From NCBI RefSeq assembly GCF_016632335.1, contig NZ_JAEPBG010000015.1, positions 1 to 64,000 on the forward strand: a DNA stretch of 64,000 nucleotides, in the 5' to 3' direction. Positions 24,469 through 33,240 of this stretch are shown one piece after another (within the stretch, counting starts at the first letter, position 1; each line of letters starts with the position of its first letter). Both the position numbers and the translations under genes were made by a program. The notes beneath the pieces were generated by a model. It saw only the letters and a program-made list of their open reading frames with translations, did no database searches and was not told the origin of the DNA. The DNA is from Noviherbaspirillum pedocola (GTDB lineage: Bacteria; Pseudomonadota; Gammaproteobacteria; Burkholderiales; Burkholderiaceae_D).

Positions 24469-24513
24469 GGAATGCTCCTAAGGGTGGGTGTGTAAAAGTA
24501 AAGGTGAAAAAAT

Positions 24514-25176
24514 TTAGTTGAGGTTGATGTCCGAGGGCGACGGTAAACCCGGCACGCTGATCGCGGCCGACTGACGCGCCTCGCCCTCGGACGGCTTGGC
24601 GGCGACAGGTTGCTCTTTGCTGTCCCGTGCGGCGACTGGCGCTGCCGGCGCGCGGAAAGGAGTTATGGAATTGCGCCCGGCGCTCTCCGGCTTGCCGACC
24701 GACCAGCGGCGCGGCTGGATCTCGGTAAACAGGTAGCCGGGGTAATGCAGGTCGTCGTTCTTGTCGGTCCATTCGGCGATCCAGATGCGCATGACTTGCG
24801 CGGGCTCGCGGATCGGCTTGGACTTGCTGCTCTTGACGATGGCGGTGCCCGTCATCGAGACGTTGCGAGAAGCCGCGCCCGCGGAGTGGTTGGCCGGCGT
24901 TGCCTTGGGCAGCGCATAGGACATGGACGCGCCGCCTTCCTTGTCGTCCAGGTGCTTCCCGATCGGCATGTCGTATTCGGTTTCGGCCGGCATCTGCTCG
25001 GTCGACTTGTAGACCGCCATCGGGGTCTTGCAGATGATGCCCTGCGGCATACCGGGGCAAGAAAAGGTCGATTCACCCGCCGGATTCAGGGCTGATGCGC
25101 ATCCGGTCAGCACGGCAGGCACGGCGATCGCCAGCGCCAGCAGTCGTTTATTCAGTACGAGGTTGAGCTTTTTCAT
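24514..25176 (-). CDS. traV: TraV, outer-membrane lipoprotein of the transfer core complex
   Basis: 220 residues from ATG 25174-25176, overlapping the traB stop by four bases. Lipobox LTGC at about residue 24, then the small Cys motif region GESTFSCPGMPQGIIC seen in TraV. TraV anchors the TraK/TraB channel to the outer membrane (VirB7-like role). The longer frame reaching 25638 is rejected as it runs through traB. Confidence 0.9.
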   Translation of the reverse strand: MKKLNLVLNKRLLALAIAVPAVLTGCASALNPAGESTFSCPGMPQGIICKTPMAVYKSTEQMPAETEYDMPIGKHLDDKEGGASMSYALPKATPANHSAGAASRNVSMTGTAIVKSSKSKPIREPAQVMRIWIAEWTDKNDDLHYPGYLFTEIQPRRWSVGKPESAGRNSITPFRAPAAPVAARDSKEQPVAAKPSEGEARQSAAISVPGLPSPSDINLN

Positions 25177-26393
25177 TTGAATTCCACACCTTTGATCAGC
25201 ACGACGGTCAGCTTGCGGCCGGCATCGATTTCCACGACGGGGGTCATTTCCCGCGCCATTTCGAGGTAAAAATGGGCAGCGGCTTTCGATGCGTCCGACA
25301 GGCCGCGCGCCACGCCGGTCTCGGCGATGGTGCCGGCGTCGATGCGCTGGGTTTGCACGATGCTGCCCGGGTTGATGTTCAACTGCGGCACATTGGTCGG
25401 CGTCACCGCCTGGCCGATGCCGGACAACACGCCAGCAGCGAGCGACTTGGCGATCAGGCTGCCCTGCTTGCTGACCAGGCGGCCGCGCGCGCCGACGCGT
25501 CCGTCTTCGCCGACGACATAACCGTCCATCTTTCCTTCCAGGACCTGCCCGTTCTCCCGGATGCAGGAGTAAGTCTCGGTGCGCAGTTGCGCCCGCTCGG
25601 AACTCATCACGCCAAACCCGGACACCAGCACGAAGCATTCCTTGATGTCGTGGGTGAAGTGATTCGGCAGGATCGCGTCGGACTTCACGCGCATGACGGC
25701 CGGGACCGGGTTCTTCTGTGCCACGGCGCTGGTGGGCGCATCCATACCATTCATCAGCACGGCTTCGACCATCGAGCCGGGCGGCATGTAGGCGAACACC
25801 TTTGCCTCCTTCTTCGCTTCCTTGCTGGCGAGCGGCTTGTCGCCGCCGATCACGCGCAGCTTCGGGCCTTCATCGCCCTTCGGCGCTTCCGCGCCCGCAG
25901 CGCCATCGAGGACCGGGGTGGCCAGCGCGCCGGTCGCGCCGGGGACCGGGTCGTTCAGTTTCGGGCCAGCGCCCGATGCGTTGCCCTTCTCGACTTCGTC
26001 CAGGCGCTTCTTCAGCGCCATCATTTCCTGCACCACTTCAGCATTGACCGAGTTGCGGCTACGGTCCTTCTCGCTGTCTTCCAGTCGCTTCAACATTTCC
26101 CGGTTGTCGGCGCGCTCCTTTTCCAGTTCCGCCTTCACCCGGTCGATTTCCAGGCCGTTGGAGGCCGACTCCGCAGCCACCTTCTCGACGGTCTTGTCTT
26201 TACCCTTCGGCAGCAGCAGGTTCGTCTCGCTGGGCGCGACCAGTTGCTTGTGTGGCGCCGTCTTCGGGCCACCAATCACGACGGACGCCACCAGCATCAG
26301 GCCGCCGAGGATCACGACAACTGCGGAAACCGCCCTGACTTTCGGGGGCGTGTTGTCCCATTTCTTCTTGAGCTGTTCAGCAAAGGCAGCCAT
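25173..26393 (-). CDS. traB: TraB, VirB10-like core-complex protein
   Basis: 406 residues from ATG 26391-26393 (a GTG one codon earlier is possible). One N-terminal membrane segment (VRAVSAVVVILGGLMLVASV), a coiled coil around residues 75-140, a Pro/Ala linker, then a TraB/VirB10 beta-barrel domain (FAYMPPGSMVEAVLMNGMDA onward, VSKQGSLIAKSLAAGVLSGI). It spans both membranes and links the channel to energy from the ATPases. It overlaps traK by one base and traV by four. Confidence 0.93.
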   Translation of the reverse strand: MAAFAEQLKKKWDNTPPKVRAVSAVVVILGGLMLVASVVIGGPKTAPHKQLVAPSETNLLLPKGKDKTVEKVAAESASNGLEIDRVKAELEKERADNREMLKRLEDSEKDRSRNSVNAEVVQEMMALKKRLDEVEKGNASGAGPKLNDPVPGATGALATPVLDGAAGAEAPKGDEGPKLRVIGGDKPLASKEAKKEAKVFAYMPPGSMVEAVLMNGMDAPTSAVAQKNPVPAVMRVKSDAILPNHFTHDIKECFVLVSGFGVMSSERAQLRTETYSCIRENGQVLEGKMDGYVVGEDGRVGARGRLVSKQGSLIAKSLAAGVLSGIGQAVTPTNVPQLNINPGSIVQTQRIDAGTIAETGVARGLSDASKAAAHFYLEMAREMTPVVEIDAGRKLTVVLIKGVEFK

Positions 26394-27244
26394 CACTTGC
26401 CTCCCGTGGCTGCTTTATCGGCCATGACGAACACTTCCGTGCTCTGGCCCTTCTCCAGAATCGCGTTCGGGAAGATCGCCACCGCCCGCACGCCCTCGGT
26501 GGCGAACGCCTGCTCATCCATCTCGATGGTCGCGTCCGAGACGTTTTCCACCCGGTAGCGGTACACGTCATAGGAGGAGCCCGAGTAGCGCGCCTGCGGA
26601 ACCACCATCAGCTGATCCATGCGCGCCACGGCTTTGGGCAATGCGCCTTCCGCGAAGCCTTCCGGCACCTTGCCGAGCGCGATCTGGCGCATCACGTAGC
26701 GGATGCGGTCCGTATAGACATTCCCTGACGGCGCTTCTTCCTCGGGCTTGGCGCCGACCGCCGCGAGCGGCTCGTCCAGTTGCAGCACGATGGTTTGCGA
26801 CGGCAGGTTTTTCGGCACCAGCGTCAGTGACACCACTGGATCATTCGGCGACGAACCGGAGACAAACAGCGTGATCGGGTTCTCGCTCTTCGGCGTGACG
26901 TAGATGGACTGGCCGACCGCCTTGACCACGGCGGTTTCATCGTCCACGACTTTCGGGTCCGCATACGGGGTGGCGATCCGGTTCGGGAACTGCGCCGACA
27001 CATAGATGATTTCGTTGCGATCGGACGACACCCGCACCACGTTGGCCTTGGTCGCCTGCTTATCGCCCGGCATCAGGCCCAGACCGGGAAGCTTCTGCTC
27101 GAGGATGCTGCGCTTGGCGACTGGCGCCTTCGCATGCATCGCCACCGGCGTGCCGACCGGCGGGACGCCGGGGGCCGGCGGCAGATCGTCGGCGTGTGCA
27201 GCAAATGCACTGAGAACAGACAGTGCGACTAACAGGCGTTTCAT
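26393..27244 (-). CDS. traK: TraK, VirB9-like secretin-type core protein
   Basis: 283 residues (F TraK 242). Signal peptide ending AAHAD, a Pro/Gly-rich linker, then a beta-rich TraK domain with NVVRVSSDRNEIIYVSAQFP and a C-terminal YRYRVENVSDATIEMDE. With TraB and TraV it forms the envelope-spanning core. ATG 27242-27244 overlaps the traE stop (ATGA). Confidence 0.92.
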   Translation of the reverse strand: MKRLLVALSVLSAFAAHADDLPPAPGVPPVGTPVAMHAKAPVAKRSILEQKLPGLGLMPGDKQATKANVVRVSSDRNEIIYVSAQFPNRIATPYADPKVVDDETAVVKAVGQSIYVTPKSENPITLFVSGSSPNDPVVSLTLVPKNLPSQTIVLQLDEPLAAVGAKPEEEAPSGNVYTDRIRYVMRQIALGKVPEGFAEGALPKAVARMDQLMVVPQARYSGSSYDVYRYRVENVSDATIEMDEQAFATEGVRAVAIFPNAILEKGQSTEVFVMADKAATGGK

Positions 27245-27888
27245 TGTTCGGTGTCCTTCACTTGTGCAGCAGCCTTCGTGCCTTCGGCGGCTTTCGGATT
27301 GCTTTCCAGCCATTTCAGGGTGTGCGGCTGGTTGCCGGAATAGTGGGTAAGTGCGTCGACGACCGGGCGGCCGGCATGCATTTCGACGCGCATTTCATAG
27401 GTGACTGCCTCGGATTCCTGCCTGCCGCCAGCGTTCTGCGTCGTCAGGTTGCCCATGACGAAGACCTTCGAGGAATCGCTCTCGAACATCACGCGGTCCG
27501 GCTCGAAGCGTACCGAGCCGCCCGTGGTCTTGAAGACCGGATCTTCGGCCAGTACGAGCAGCTGCTTGCGCACCTGCGGATAGATGCGGGAAGTCACCAT
27601 GCCGGACAGCGAATCAGCGACAAAGGTGACGTTCTTCGGGCTGACGTTGGCCGCCAGGGTGGCGAAATACAGGCCGAACGACTTCATGTATTCGGCATCC
27701 GCCGCCTTCCAGCCGACTTTGACCGCCTTGTCGATATAAGGCGGCACCAGCACCAGGCGCTCATGGGCCGACATCTTGTCGACCACCAGAGCGCCGACTG
27801 CCAACGCCAGCACCACGTTCGACATCAGCATCATGGATGCGCCCTTGTTGGCCGCTTCCCAGGTCGATTTCATGAATGAGAGCTTCAT
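27241..27888 (-). CDS. traE: TraE, VirB5-position pilus assembly protein
   Basis: 215 residues (F TraE 188) with one N-terminal membrane segment (GASMMLMSNVVLALAVGALV) and a periplasmic TraE domain (AEYMKSFGLYFATLAANVSP, then YEMRVEMHAGRPVV). Needed for pilus assembly. ATG 27886-27888 overlaps the traL stop by four bases; the frame extending to 28053 is not used. Confidence 0.93.
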   Translation of the reverse strand: MKLSFMKSTWEAANKGASMMLMSNVVLALAVGALVVDKMSAHERLVLVPPYIDKAVKVGWKAADAEYMKSFGLYFATLAANVSPKNVTFVADSLSGMVTSRIYPQVRKQLLVLAEDPVFKTTGGSVRFEPDRVMFESDSSKVFVMGNLTTQNAGGRQESEAVTYEMRVEMHAGRPVVDALTHYSGNQPHTLKWLESNPKAAEGTKAAAQVKDTEQ

Positions 27889-28169
27889 TGGAAGAAGTCC
27901 CTCTTGGTGGAATCTTCGTAGTGCTTGTTCAGGCCCATGACGCCGAGCCAGTAGCACAGGTGCAGCAGGATGCCGTCGAGCGCGCCATTCTTGAAGCGCT
28001 TGAACGCTTTCACGGCGTAATAGCCGGCGACGATGGACAGCAGCGTGAACCAACCGCCGATCGCGATGCCGCAGCCGAGCAGGCCGATGAAGATCACGGC
28101 TTCGTCGATTTCCCAGAAAAACAACTGTGGCTGGCTGTCGACGTAGCGTGGGATATCAATCTCATTCAT
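27885..28169 (-). CDS. traL: TraL, VirB3-like membrane protein
   Basis: 94 residues (F TraL 91). It begins IDIPRYVDSQPQLFFWEIDE, the TraL signature, followed by a hydrophobic hairpin (IFIGLLGCGIAIGGWFTLLS). Inner-membrane component working with TraC. Overlaps the ompA-like stop and the traE start. Confidence 0.93.
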   Translation of the reverse strand: MNEIDIPRYVDSQPQLFFWEIDEAVIFIGLLGCGIAIGGWFTLLSIVAGYYAVKAFKRFKNGALDGILLHLCYWLGVMGLNKHYEDSTKRDFFQ

Positions 28170-28831
28170 TGGGGTTTCACTCCTTTGGCGGCGGCGAAGG
28201 TAATGACGGCACGCCGGTTCTTCGCGGGGTTATCGAGGTCGACCGGTTCCCGCTTCCCGCGGCCGACATAGCTGATCTGGTCAGGAGAAACGCCGGCATC
28301 GATCAGGTAGTCGGCAACCGCCTTGGCGCGACGGGTGGACAGGCGCATGTTGTAGCGGTCGGAACCGACTTCATCGGCATGGCCGACCACCTTGATGTCG
28401 GCGCTGCGGGCGACTGCAGCGGTGGCGACACGCTTGAGCTGGGCGGCATCGAGCGGGGCCGATTTGTTGAAGGCGAAGAAGACGATGCCGTCGGTGGCGG
28501 GATTAAACGCCTTGGCCACGCCCTGCTGCTCGTCCGACTTCGGATAGAGGACGGCTGCTTCGCGCGGCTGTTCGGCCACGAACCAGGAGCGCACACCGCC
28601 GCGCACCTTTTCGATTTCGCCTGCACCGTGGCTAGAAAACGACGCGCCGCCATTCATCTGCGCGCCCTGGTCGACGATCACATGGGCTTCATGCGTCGGC
28701 TCGATGGCGATGGTCTGGTTCGTGGGCAAGCGCATGTGGCCGAGTTCGCCGGCACTGGCCGAACTTGCCGCCACCAGCGCCAGACAGGTCGCTGCGCTCA
28801 TGGCGTTCAGTGGGAGGAATTTGTTCTTCAT
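28166..28831 (-). CDS. OmpA-family peptidoglycan-binding protein
   Basis: 221 residues. Signal peptide ending SSASAG, then an OmpA-C domain in the last 110 residues: VFFAFNKSAPLDAAQL, VVGHADEVGSDRYNMRLSTR and RREPVD-type ending (YVGRGKREPVDLDNPAKNRR). It attaches the envelope machinery to peptidoglycan. It is the first gene of the main tra unit and overlaps traL, an association not found in F itself. Confidence 0.85.
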   Translation of the reverse strand: MKNKFLPLNAMSAATCLALVAASSASAGELGHMRLPTNQTIAIEPTHEAHVIVDQGAQMNGGASFSSHGAGEIEKVRGGVRSWFVAEQPREAAVLYPKSDEQQGVAKAFNPATDGIVFFAFNKSAPLDAAQLKRVATAAVARSADIKVVGHADEVGSDRYNMRLSTRRAKAVADYLIDAGVSPDQISYVGRGKREPVDLDNPAKNRRAVITFAAAKGVKPQ

Positions 28832-28892
28832 TACGAGGAGCCTTCGCTTCGGGCCGGTGTCGGAATCGGTTTGAAAAAAATACTGCGGACGA

Positions 28893-28922
28893 AATATAAC
28901 AGGTAAAGCTAACCAATACCAA
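28893..28922 (-). promoter_or_regulatory. candidate promoter of the main tra unit
   Basis: On the minus strand TTGGTA (28922-28917) and TATATT (28898-28893) are separated by 18 bp, about 60 bases before the ompA-like ATG. It is back-to-back with the stronger rightward promoter at 28936. Confidence 0.45.
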
Positions 28923-28935
28923 GTGAATTATTGGC

Positions 28936-28964
28936 TTGGAGCAACTAAAATACTTCTCTATAAT
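28936..28964 (+). promoter_or_regulatory. sigma-70-type promoter of the annealing-protein gene
   Basis: TTGGAG (28936-28941), a 17-bp spacer and a perfect TATAAT (28959-28964). The start codon is at 29091, implying a leader of about 120 bases in which I see no clear riboswitch. Confidence 0.65.
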
Positions 28965-29090
28965 TACAGCCACCTGTTAGGGATGAATAATTTTTTTCTG
29001 TTTCCGGGTGGCTTCGTTTGCTTATGCAGCGCTGTAAGTCATTTCAGCAGGCAAGGCAATTCCGCTTCGCAGCACTTCAGGAGAGCAAAC

Positions 29091-29966
29091 ATGAGTCATC
29101 AAGCAGCAGACAGCACTGTTCAGGCGGGCGCGTCCAACATCGCGCTGTGGGAAACCGTTCAGGCTACCGATCCCCGGTACACCCGGGATTTCACGCGGGC
29201 GGATGGTTTCAGCGGCACGGCCATCAATGCCACTTACCAGGCAAAGAAAGCCACGGAAGCCTTCGGGCCGATGGGCTTGGGCTGGGGCGTGAAGATCCTG
29301 GAAGAGCGCTATGTGGAAGGCGCTCACATGGGATGGAACGCGCAAGGCTCCGATCTCGGTCGGGAAAAGATCCACGTTGTGCGTATCGAGCTTTGGTACA
29401 AGTGGAACAACGAGCGCGGCGCGATCGAGCATTTCGGTCAGACCAAGTTCATCGGCTGTACCGCCAGAGGCGTGTTCACCGACGAGGAAGCGCCGAAGAA
29501 AAGCGTGACGGAGGCAACGTCCAAGTGCCTTTCCCTGCTCGGGTTCGGTGCGGATGTCTATATGGGCCTGTATGACGATTCGAAGTACGTCAGCGCAGTG
29601 CGGGATCTGTTCGCCGAAAACGACCCGGTCGCCGGCCGCTCGCAGCCGGTGGCGGGTTCCACCGCGGCGGTCGCCGCTGGCGCCGCAACGGTCGCCGATG
29701 CAGCAGGCAGCGCTAATGCGACGGGCCCGGCGCTAGCCACCCCTGCCGCGCCGCAGTTGTCAGAACGCTACAAGTACTACAAGGAAGAAATCCCGAAGGG
29801 CGTGGCCGATGTGGAGCGCAAGCGTTTCTTTATCCAGAACGACAGGGAACTGTCGGACATGGAACGCGCCACCCTGTTGTCCATGCCGGAACTGCAGGCC
29901 AAGGCTTCAGCACCAGCCAGCGATAACAGTCCGGCTTCGGATAGCCTCATGGGCACCTTTTTGTAA
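29091..29966 (+). CDS. putative Rad52-like single-strand annealing protein
   Basis: 291 residues from an ATG with CAGGAG seven bases upstream. The N-terminal domain of about 170 residues (LGWGVKILEERYVEG, KWNNERGAIEHFGQTKF, KKSVTEATSKCLSLLGFGAD, VYMGLYDDSKYV) has the strand-helix pattern and the KSVTEATSKCLSLLGFGADV-type helix of Rad52/ERF-like phage annealing proteins. A Gly/Ala-rich linker and a charged C-terminus follow. Such proteins anneal complementary single strands during recombination or plasmid entry. Family assignment is from pattern memory, not an alignment. Single-gene unit with its own promoter and terminator. Confidence 0.55.
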   Translation: MSHQAADSTVQAGASNIALWETVQATDPRYTRDFTRADGFSGTAINATYQAKKATEAFGPMGLGWGVKILEERYVEGAHMGWNAQGSDLGREKIHVVRIELWYKWNNERGAIEHFGQTKFIGCTARGVFTDEEAPKKSVTEATSKCLSLLGFGADVYMGLYDDSKYVSAVRDLFAENDPVAGRSQPVAGSTAAVAAGAATVADAAGSANATGPALATPAAPQLSERYKYYKEEIPKGVADVERKRFFIQNDRELSDMERATLLSMPELQAKASAPASDNSPASDSLMGTFL

Positions 29967-29972
29967 CGTAAC

Positions 29973-30011
29973 CGCCCCGCTCGCCTCTTTGGCGCGCGGG
30001 GCATTTTTTTG
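29973..30011 (+). terminator. rho-independent terminator
   Basis: GCCCCGC (29974-29980) pairs with GCGGGGC (29996-30002) with inner GCC/GGC pairing, followed by CATTTTTTT. It separates the annealing-protein gene from traD. Confidence 0.9.
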
Positions 30012-30031
30012 TCTCGGCTAGGAAGTCCTTT

Positions 30032-31795
30032 ATGAGCTTGAAGGATCTATACAAGGTGCGTTTCGGCGGAACGTCGGACACGGCATCGTTGTCAGCAATT
30101 GGCGCCAGCGCGATGGTGTCTTCCACATCGGCCCTCGCGGGTCAGTTTCCCGGTGCTTCATTAGCGTTGGCCATCATGGGCGGCACTTCGGTCGGCCACC
30201 GCATGCTCGAGTCGTGGAAGAAGAAGAACCTGCTGAATACGTCGGTTTCGATCCAGTCCGCCACCAGCTTGATACGCCCGGACGGGCTGCTCATTGGCTT
30301 TTCCACCGATAGCGGTCAGCCGGTGTACCTTCCGGACGAGGACTTGATGCGCCACGGTTTCATCCTCGGCCAGTCCGGCGTAGGCAAGACTCAGCTAGGC
30401 AAACTGCTGATGTTCCAGCAGATCCAGCGCGGCGGCGGCCTGATGTTCATCGACGGCAAATTGAATGCCGACGATATCCAGACGATCTACCAGTATTGCC
30501 GCTGGGCCGGTCGCGAGGATGACTTCCTGGTCCTGAATCCAGGCAACCCGGAAATCAGCCATACCTATAACCCGATCCTGCGCGGTGACAGCGACGAGAT
30601 CGCCGCGCGCATCCTGTCGCTGATCCCGTCAACCGAGAACAATCCCGGCGCGGACCACTACAAGCAGTCGGCCAATCAGGGCATCACGACGCTGGTGGCG
30701 GCGCTGCAGGCGGCGGGGCTGGCTTACAACTTCATCGACTTCACGATCCTGCTGATGAATCACAAGGCGATCGAGGAGCTGGAGACGAAGCTGAAGAAGA
30801 CAGTGCCGAACCATCCGGCGACGAAGAACCTGTCCCTGTTCCTGGAACAGTACAAGGGCGGCGGCAAGCCCGGCAGCGCCGCCGAGAACATGGTCGACAT
30901 CAAGCGGATGAAGGAAACCTTCGGCGGCGTGGGCGGCAGGATGTACATGTTCGGCACCGGCAAGTTCGGCACGGTGCTCAATACCTATACGCCCGAAATC
31001 GACCTGTTCGAGGCGATCCGCAGCAAGAAGATCATCTATGCGGCACTGCCAACCATGGGCAAGAACGAGGCGGCGTCAAACTTCGGCAAGATGCTGCTCG
31101 GTGACTTGCGTACCGCAATTTCGTGGACGCAGGCCTTGCCGGAGGCAGAGCGTCCGAACCCGCCGTTCCTGACCTTCATGGACGAGGTGGGCTCGTACGC
31201 AGTCCAATCGCTGGCCAGGCCCTTCGAGCAGGCCCGCTCCGCGGCAATTTCGCTCTTTCCGGCAGCCCAGACGCTGGCCAACCTCGAAGTGGTGTCGCCG
31301 GACTTCAAGGAAATGGTCATGGGTAATACCTGGACCAAGATCTTCTTCAAGCTCGGCACACAGAAGTCGGCGGAAGAGGCTGCGGACCTGATCGGCATGA
31401 CGATGGCCGAGACGATGCAGATGGCAACCTCGCAAAGTTCCTCGGAAAGCCAGGCCGCGATCACGCTCGCACCCAACGGCAATGTCGGCGACGGCGCCGG
31501 CATGACCACCACTGCGCGGCTGGAAGAAAAGTATCGCGTTTCCCCGGACGATCTGAAGTCGCTCGACAAGGGCGAGTGCATTGTGCTCTACGGCGGCGAC
31601 ACCGTGTTCAACATCCGGGTGCCGATGCTCACGATCGACAAGAAGACCGCGGCGGGTCTGGGCAAGCTGCAGCTCGCGCACAAACGGAAAAAGGTGGTAG
31701 TCGGCGCGGACTACTTCAAGAACAGTAACAAGTACCTCGGTGGCGGCAAGCAGGAAACGAACCGGGAAATGGCAAGGGAGTTGGCAAATGAATGA
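30032..31795 (+). CDS. traD: TraD/VirD4-type conjugative coupling ATPase
   Basis: 587 residues (F TraD 717). Walker A GQSGVGKT (about 113-120), IDGKLNADDIQT, Walker B FLTFMDEVGSYA (about 380), and the AQTLANLE-type motif seen in TraD/TraG-family coupling proteins. Only one weak hydrophobic region (about residues 25-50) is present rather than two clear N-terminal membrane helices, so membrane attachment may depend on the next gene's membrane protein. It brings the relaxase-DNA complex to the channel. No relaxase gene is in this window. Confidence 0.88.
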   Translation: MSLKDLYKVRFGGTSDTASLSAIGASAMVSSTSALAGQFPGASLALAIMGGTSVGHRMLESWKKKNLLNTSVSIQSATSLIRPDGLLIGFSTDSGQPVYLPDEDLMRHGFILGQSGVGKTQLGKLLMFQQIQRGGGLMFIDGKLNADDIQTIYQYCRWAGREDDFLVLNPGNPEISHTYNPILRGDSDEIAARILSLIPSTENNPGADHYKQSANQGITTLVAALQAAGLAYNFIDFTILLMNHKAIEELETKLKKTVPNHPATKNLSLFLEQYKGGGKPGSAAENMVDIKRMKETFGGVGGRMYMFGTGKFGTVLNTYTPEIDLFEAIRSKKIIYAALPTMGKNEAASNFGKMLLGDLRTAISWTQALPEAERPNPPFLTFMDEVGSYAVQSLARPFEQARSAAISLFPAAQTLANLEVVSPDFKEMVMGNTWTKIFFKLGTQKSAEEAADLIGMTMAETMQMATSQSSSESQAAITLAPNGNVGDGAGMTTTARLEEKYRVSPDDLKSLDKGECIVLYGGDTVFNIRVPMLTIDKKTAAGLGKLQLAHKRKKVVVGADYFKNSNKYLGGGKQETNREMARELANE

Positions 31796-31821
31796 CGCAA
31801 TGAGCGTGGAGGAAACGCAGA

Positions 31822-32100
31822 ATGAATTCGGATTTGAAGGTGATACTGGTTATCGGAACGGTGATACTGCTCCTGATGCTGTGCGTGCCTTTCTTACGGG
31901 GCTTAATAACGACGATCTTTGGCAGCATCTTAATGCCGCTGATCTCGGGGATGGGGAAGGTGACGGGGACCTGGGGTCTGTGGACGGTGAAGAGAATATC
32001 GTCGGCGCATCGCCTATGGATCAGGAACTGGCTATCGCCGCACTCCGTGATCTATCAAACCTTGGAGGATCCAAAAGAAGAAAAAAAGAAGACAGCCTGA
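31822..32100 (+). CDS. membrane protein, zero-frame product of a probable -1 frameshift gene
   Basis: 92 residues; GGAGG lies nine bases before the ATG. Two hydrophobic segments (VILVIGTVILLLMLCVPFL and LITTIFGSILMPLISGMG), then a basic loop and a Lys/Glu tail ending EEKKKTA. Third codon positions are clearly richer in G+C here than in the overlapping plus-strand frame, which supports this frame over 31822-32100. At 32082-32088 the frame contains A AAA AAG in the correct phase for -1 slippage, which would continue it into the 198-codon open frame to 32684. No family recognised. Confidence 0.6.
   Translation: MNSDLKVILVIGTVILLLMLCVPFLRGLITTIFGSILMPLISGMGKVTGTWGLWTVKRISSAHRLWIRNWLSPHSVIYQTLEDPKEEKKKTA
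32064..32088 (+). promoter_or_regulatory. putative programmed -1 ribosomal frameshift site
   Basis: The slippery heptamer A AAA AAG (32082-32088) is in phase with the 31822 frame. GGAGG (32064-32068) lies 13 bases upstream, similar in arrangement to the internal Shine-Dalgarno stimulator of E. coli dnaX. The zero frame stops 12 bases later at TGA 32098-32100. A -1 slip enters the long downstream frame, which has no well-placed start codon of its own. Confidence 0.55.
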
Positions 32101-32684
32101 GAACCTTCACCGAGGAGGATTTCGAGGAGGGGCCGGAGCGGATCTCCTTCATGATGGTCCGAGCCAACATCATGGCGCTGTTCGACAAGAAGCGAAAGCC
32201 GGCGGAAGTGCTGAAGGCGGCCGAGTGGGTATTCGGCTTGCCGGAAACCGCCTTCACCTTTGAGCGGTGCTGCCAGGCGCTCGGCGCGCGCAAGGACGTG
32301 CTGCGGCTGCGCATCCACTACGAATTCTGGCGCACCTGGTATGTGCTGCCGATCGAGTTCCCGTTCCTGATCGAGCCGCTGCCGGCCATTGTCGCCGATG
32401 AAATCTACATGCTCGCCGGCGACGAAGGGATCGATCTGGCCCGTGCGGCATGGATGAAGCCGGGCATTCGCGCCGTGGAGCTGCTGCAGGTGGCATCAGG
32501 CCAGGAAAAAGCGCCGGACAGCTATATCCGCGCCCTTGAAGTCCTGGGCAACAAGTATTTCCTGTCGCAGCAGGGCGATTACTGGTACCTGACAGGAAGG
32601 AATCCGATTGTCCGTAGCCACGACCTGGAGAACTCGGCATACCGCCGCTCTATCCACAACGTGTCGTGGTCGAAGATGTTCTGA
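32088..32684 (+). CDS. C-terminal domain reached by -1 frameshift (about 198 aa)
   Basis: This open frame continues the 31822 membrane protein after a -1 slip; the fused product would be about 287 residues. It starts with an acidic, Lys-rich linker (TEEDFEEGPER), then an alpha-helical domain (MMVRANIMALFDKKRKPAEV, WRTWYVLPIEFPFLIEPLPA) and ends SIHNVSWSKMF. No family recognised. Independent starts are poor: ATG 32151 lacks a well-spaced ribosome site, and ATGs at 31788 or 32016 would place it in a stretch with low third-position G+C. A strong terminator follows. The position after traD suggests a coupling-protein partner. Confidence 0.55.
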   Translation, partial: EDSLRTFTEEDFEEGPERISFMMVRANIMALFDKKRKPAEVLKAAEWVFGLPETAFTFERCCQALGARKDVLRLRIHYEFWRTWYVLPIEFPFLIEPLPAIVADEIYMLAGDEGIDLARAAWMKPGIRAVELLQVASGQEKAPDSYIRALEVLGNKYFLSQQGDYWYLTGRNPIVRSHDLENSAYRRSIHNVSWSKMF

Positions 32685-32717
32685 CGCCAGATCTCAGCCC
32701 CGCTACTGCTTGGCTAA

Positions 32718-32750
32718 TCCCGGTATACCGTCGGTGTACCGGGATTTTTT
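32718..32750 (+). terminator. rho-independent terminator of the traD unit
   Basis: TCCCGGTA (32718-32725) pairs with TACCGGGA (32737-32744), followed by six T. Confidence 0.9.
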
Positions 32751-32917
32751 AATGGCGATACGGATTGTTGGGTTTTCCCATTCCTTGTGAGTCATCTCCC
32801 CTTGTACCTCAACCAGTGCCCGTCTGTGCAAGCAGTCTGATCACAAGAAATTTTCCATCGCAACGCCGGCGCCGCGGACTTCCCGCTGCCCGACATCCCT
32901 ATCAGGAGAGCCTCACC

Positions 32918-33205
32918 ATGAACGAAAAGAAAACCATCGATCTGCAACATGTGTTCGACTGTGTTGTCGACGCGGTACAGAACAAGCCATTGCTGGCGCC
33001 GGAGTCGGTCCTCGCTGACTTCGGTTTCACTCGCTACAACACCGGTGGCGGCTGTATCTGCTATGCGCTCTTTAATCCGGATGACACTTGCATCTACGTG
33101 ACCGACCGCAGCGGCCATACCCTGCCGAAGGTCATGGGCGAGGCATGGGTCGGTTTGTACGATGCCGACATGCAGGTAATCAAAGGCTACTTCCCGAACG
33201 AGTGA
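32918..33205 (+). CDS. hypothetical protein (95 aa)
   Basis: ATG 32918 with AGGAG about nine bases upstream. Soluble small protein, MNEKKTIDLQHVFDCVVDAV, then GGGCICYALFNPDDTCIYVT and an acidic end. No family recognised. It is followed by its own terminator. The longer frame from 32765 lacks a ribosome site. Confidence 0.6.
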   Translation: MNEKKTIDLQHVFDCVVDAVQNKPLLAPESVLADFGFTRYNTGGGCICYALFNPDDTCIYVTDRSGHTLPKVMGEAWVGLYDADMQVIKGYFPNE

Positions 33206-33240
33206 CCAAGTCCCGGCAGCCATCCATATCAACCAAAACC

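Noticed and set aside
31788-32100. Long plus-strand frame beginning near ATG 31788 (MNDAMSVEETQNEF) as the start of the 32684 gene
   Set aside because: It has a ribosome-like site, but over 31822-32100 its third-position G+C is clearly lower than that of the overlapping membrane-protein frame, and its sequence is low-complexity. The -1 frameshift explains the downstream frame better. Not fully excluded.
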